From: Amedibacterium intestinale
GTDB lineage: Bacteria; Bacillota_I; Bacilli_A; Erysipelotrichales; Erysipelotrichaceae
NCBI RefSeq assembly: GCF_010537335.1
Contig: NZ_AP019711.1
Coordinates: 62,001 to 126,000 of the forward strand
Direction: 5' to 3'
DNA length: 64,000 nt
In this document: positions 61,815-64,000 of the stretch, piece after piece
Layout: each line of letters starts with the position of its first letter
How positions within the stretch are numbered: position 1 is the stretch's first letter
Made by a program: the position numbers and the translations under genes
Notes under the pieces: model-generated
What the model was told of the DNA's origin: nothing
The model's database searches: none
What the model saw: only the letters and a program-made list of their open reading frames with translations

Positions 61815-63566
61815 ATGCTTTTGTCTGCAGAACATCTGACAAAACATCAAAATATAAAATGTATCGTAAAAGATGTAAGTTTTGCGATTGAAGATAAAGA
61901 TAAGATAGCTTTGGTTGGCGTAAATGGAACTGGAAAAACAACTTTGCTTCGAATGATTGCAGGTGAGGAAAAATATGAAGAAGGTACGATGATAAGAAAA
62001 AATGGACTTCGTATTTCTTATTTGGCACAAGATCCTGTATTTAAGGAAGAGGATACGATTCTTCATCAGATATTATCTATGGATAAAGAAATAAAGGAAT
62101 TTGAAGCAAAAGCCATCTTAGGAAAGCTTGGAATTTATAACGTAGATGAAAAAGTAGCACATTTAAGTGGAGGACAAAGAAAAAGAGTAGCTCTTGCCAG
62201 AGCTTTGTTGAAACCATGTGATTTACTGCTTTTGGATGAGCCTACCAACCATTTAGATAACCAGATGATTGAATGGCTGGAAAACTATTTACAAAGATTT
62301 AGTAAAGCTGTATTTATGGTAACGCATGATCGTTATTTTTTAGAAAGGGTATGTACAAAAATCATAGAAATTGATCGGACTTGTCTGTACACGTATGAGG
62401 CAAACTATTCTGAGTTTTTAGAGGCGAAAGAACAAAGAAAAGAAATGATGATGGTGCAGGATAGAAAACGTGCAAATCTTCTTAGAAAAGAGCTGGAATG
62501 GATGAGAGCCGGCGTACAGGCACGAGGAACAAAAAGCAGAGATCGAATTGAAAGATTTCATAAATTAAATGAGATAGAAGATTATAAAGAAAGCAGCAGC
62601 GTAAAACTGGATACACTAACTTCTCGATTAGGGAAAAAGACAATGGAATGGGAACATTTATCAAAAGCTTATAAAGATAAAGTCTTGTTTCATGATTTTT
62701 CCTACCATTTACAGCGAAATGATCGTATAGGAATTCTTGGGGTAAATGGGTGTGGTAAAAGCACTTTAATGCGTATCCTTGCGAAGGAAGAAATGCCGGA
62801 TAGTGGAATCGTTGAACATGGAGAAACGGTTCGTATTGCATTTTTTAAACAAGGCTGTGAAGAGATGGATTTCTCGAAAACTGTTTTAGATTATATTAAA
62901 GATACCAGCAATGAAATTAAAACCATGGAAGGAAGCTTTAGCGCATCACAGATGCTGGAGAGATTTTTGTTTGATAAAAAAATGCAGTATACACCTATTG
63001 GAAGATTATCTGGTGGTGAAAGAAGACGTTTGTATTTGTTGAAAGTATTGATATCTGCACCAAATATCTTATTTCTTGATGAACCTACGAATGATTTAGA
63101 TATTGAAACTTTACAGATTTTAGAAGATTACCTAGATAATTTTAATGGTGCTATTATTACGGTTTCACATGATCGTTATTTCTTGGATCGTATATGCGAT
63201 AAGATGTTTGTTTTTGAAGGAAATGGTGTTATTCGTCAGTATACAGGAGGATATAGTGCTTTAAAGCTAGAACAATCTTATAGTAAGGAAAAAACGGAAA
63301 AAGAAAAAACTGTCCGTCAAAGTATTCCTAAAATGAGCACAAAAGAAAAACAGGAATTAGAAAGCATGGATCAAAAAATGGATGATATTCAAAACAAGAT
63401 TCAATCCTTAGATGAGGAAATGGCTTTGGCAGGGGATGACTTTAAAAAGATCCAGCAGTTAAGCGATACACGAATGAATTTAGAAAATGAACTGGAAAAA
63501 TTAATGGAGCGATGGGAAGAACTAAGTGAGAAAAAACAGATGATCGAAGATATGAAGAATAAATAG
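61815..63566 (+). CDS. ABC-F family ATPase, Uup-like
   Basis: A 583-aa soluble protein with two ABC domains. First: GVNGTGKTTLLRM, LSGGQRKRVALARALL, LLLLDEPTNHLD. Second: GVNGCGKSTLMRIL, LSGGERRRLYLLKVL, LFLDEPTNDLD. The inter-domain linker is charged and helical. The C-terminus (about 500-583) is a coiled coil (STKEKQELESMDQKMDDIQNKIQSL... spread over 80 residues), as in Uup. ABC-F proteins act on the ribosome or in DNA-related processes rather than transport. It has no membrane segment. AAGGAGTG lies upstream. Antibiotic resistance is not implied. Confidence 0.9.
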   Translation: MLLSAEHLTKHQNIKCIVKDVSFAIEDKDKIALVGVNGTGKTTLLRMIAGEEKYEEGTMIRKNGLRISYLAQDPVFKEEDTILHQILSMDKEIKEFEAKAILGKLGIYNVDEKVAHLSGGQRKRVALARALLKPCDLLLLDEPTNHLDNQMIEWLENYLQRFSKAVFMVTHDRYFLERVCTKIIEIDRTCLYTYEANYSEFLEAKEQRKEMMMVQDRKRANLLRKELEWMRAGVQARGTKSRDRIERFHKLNEIEDYKESSSVKLDTLTSRLGKKTMEWEHLSKAYKDKVLFHDFSYHLQRNDRIGILGVNGCGKSTLMRILAKEEMPDSGIVEHGETVRIAFFKQGCEEMDFSKTVLDYIKDTSNEIKTMEGSFSASQMLERFLFDKKMQYTPIGRLSGGERRRLYLLKVLISAPNILFLDEPTNDLDIETLQILEDYLDNFNGAIITVSHDRYFLDRICDKMFVFEGNGVIRQYTGGYSALKLEQSYSKEKTEKEKTVRQSIPKMSTKEKQELESMDQKMDDIQNKIQSLDEEMALAGDDFKKIQQLSDTRMNLENELEKLMERWEELSEKKQMIEDMKNK

Positions 63567-63567
63567 A

Positions 63568-63611
63568 AAAGGCATTTTTCTGCTTGTCATAGCAGAAAAT
63601 GCCTTTTTTAA
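63568..63611. terminator. Bidirectional terminator between convergent Uup-like and C_GCAxxG_C_C genes
   Basis: Stem AAAAGGCATTTTCTGC-type arms (AAAAGGCATTTTTCTGC / GCAGAAAATGCCTTTT) with an 8-base loop, T6 on the + side and an A run on the other. Confidence 0.88.
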
Positions 63612-64000
63612 CTTCTTTGTTTTTGTGCCTCATCCCATTCTTGAATAACTTGTTCTAAAACTTCAGCACTTATTGCCACAGTATTTTCACACTTTGTTTC
63701 TTTTGTGTGGAAAACAGGTTTTATTTGTGAACATAGACGAGAACCCATACGTTCTTGGAATGCAGATACAAGTTTTTGTGTAATTTCACGCATATCTTTA
63801 TAATCATGTGCCTTGGTTTCTACATAACGGGAAGAAATCACACAGGCAGCTCCGGATAATGCTCCGCATATATCTCCAACCTGAAAACCTCCTCCAAATG
63901 CAGCCGCCATAATCATATCTTTTTCATGTAAACCTAAATGGTAATATTCATTTCCAGCCTGCAGAATACTTTCTGCACAGTTATAGCCATTTCTATAATA
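63608..64000 (-). CDS. C_GCAxxG_C_C family protein, 5' end outside window
   Basis: The frame is open from 64000 down to the stop at 63608. It begins with RNGYNCAESILQAGNEYYHLG, the first Cys element, and continues AAAFGGGFQVGDICGALSGAACVISSRY, giving the family pattern C..GG..CGA..G. A further Cys-containing stretch is SRLCSQIKPVF and KCENTVAIS. The family (about 130-150 aa) is redox- or metal-linked, of unknown function, common in anaerobes. The Met at 63916 is internal. Confidence 0.87.
   Translation of the reverse strand, partial: YYRNGYNCAESILQAGNEYYHLGLHEKDMIMAAAFGGGFQVGDICGALSGAACVISSRYVETKAHDYKDMREITQKLVSAFQERMGSRLCSQIKPVFHTKETKCENTVAISAEVLEQVIQEWDEAQKQRS

Noticed and set aside
61815-63566. 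Antibiotic-resistance ABC-F protein
   Set aside because: The C-terminal coiled coil and overall layout fit Uup; nothing shows the extended interdomain arm of resistance-type ABC-F proteins.

Overview
The window is low-GC, gene-dense DNA of a Gram-positive, anaerobic, gut-type Firmicute, most like an Erysipelotrichales member. The evidence is the AT-rich codon use, strong AGGAGG ribosome sites, sortase-anchored surface proteins, a rubredoxin-rubrerythrin peroxidase, an L-lactate dehydrogenase and an apparent mucin-degrading apparatus. The taxon is inferred from gene content only.

Layout. 1-8.7 kb holds housekeeping genes: 3'-part of rarA, a Cof-type HAD phosphatase, ldh and a glycosylasparaginase on the + strand; a nitroreductase, a polysaccharide deacetylase, an AI-2E-type permease, a CmpB-like membrane protein and a HAD phosphatase on the - strand. 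An IS1182-family element (8.8-10.4 kb) sits in the terminator of a DUF885 peptidase lipoprotein. 12.5-16.5 kb carries a TetM-like GTPase fused to a YacP/Rae1-type NYN nuclease, a Lit-like membrane protein and maf. 16.5-20.4 kb is a small variable island between tRNA-Thr and tRNA-Ser. It contains an IS200 remnant, an Abi_2 HEPN toxin-like gene preceded by two tandem small-RNA units, and a lone holin-endolysin pair. 21.4-27.8 kb is a type IV pilus operon (pilT, pilin-like proteins, pilC, a transglutaminase-like lipoprotein) that looks damaged: pilC has a 1-nt frameshift and a pilin-like gene is interrupted by a second, frameshifted IS1182 copy.

27.9-35.6 kb contains a PurF-like protein without the N-terminal cysteine, a 32-codon small ORF, an ankyrin protein, an EF-G paralogue, and a three-gene cassette with a pseudo-ABC ATPase. 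35.7-51 kb is the most functionally coherent region. A c-di-GMP-I riboswitch with a terminator precedes a 1703-aa M60-like, dockerin-bearing secreted metallopeptidase and a wall-anchored cohesin protein. Nearby are a rubrerythrin and a 2.2k-aa wall-anchored GH31 enzyme (probable alpha-N-acetylgalactosaminidase) with its own cohesin-like domain. Together they suggest a cell-surface complex for mucin-type glycoproteins, with the protease part under c-di-GMP control.

51-53.5 kb is an ISL3-type element with an 8-bp target duplication. It is followed by two tandem MacB-like ABC proteins (the second with a degenerate ATPase), an IS110 remnant, a second Abi_2 gene with a convergent small RNA of the same apparent family as the first, an RsmF/RsmB-type RNA methyltransferase, an Uup-like ABC-F protein and a partial C_GCAxxG_C_C protein.

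The best candidates for an under-described system are the two Abi_2/small-RNA loci. Both proteins carry an RNxxxH HEPN motif. Both RNAs have a hairpin, a similar 12-nt linker and a terminator-like hairpin, although their orientation relative to the toxin differs.
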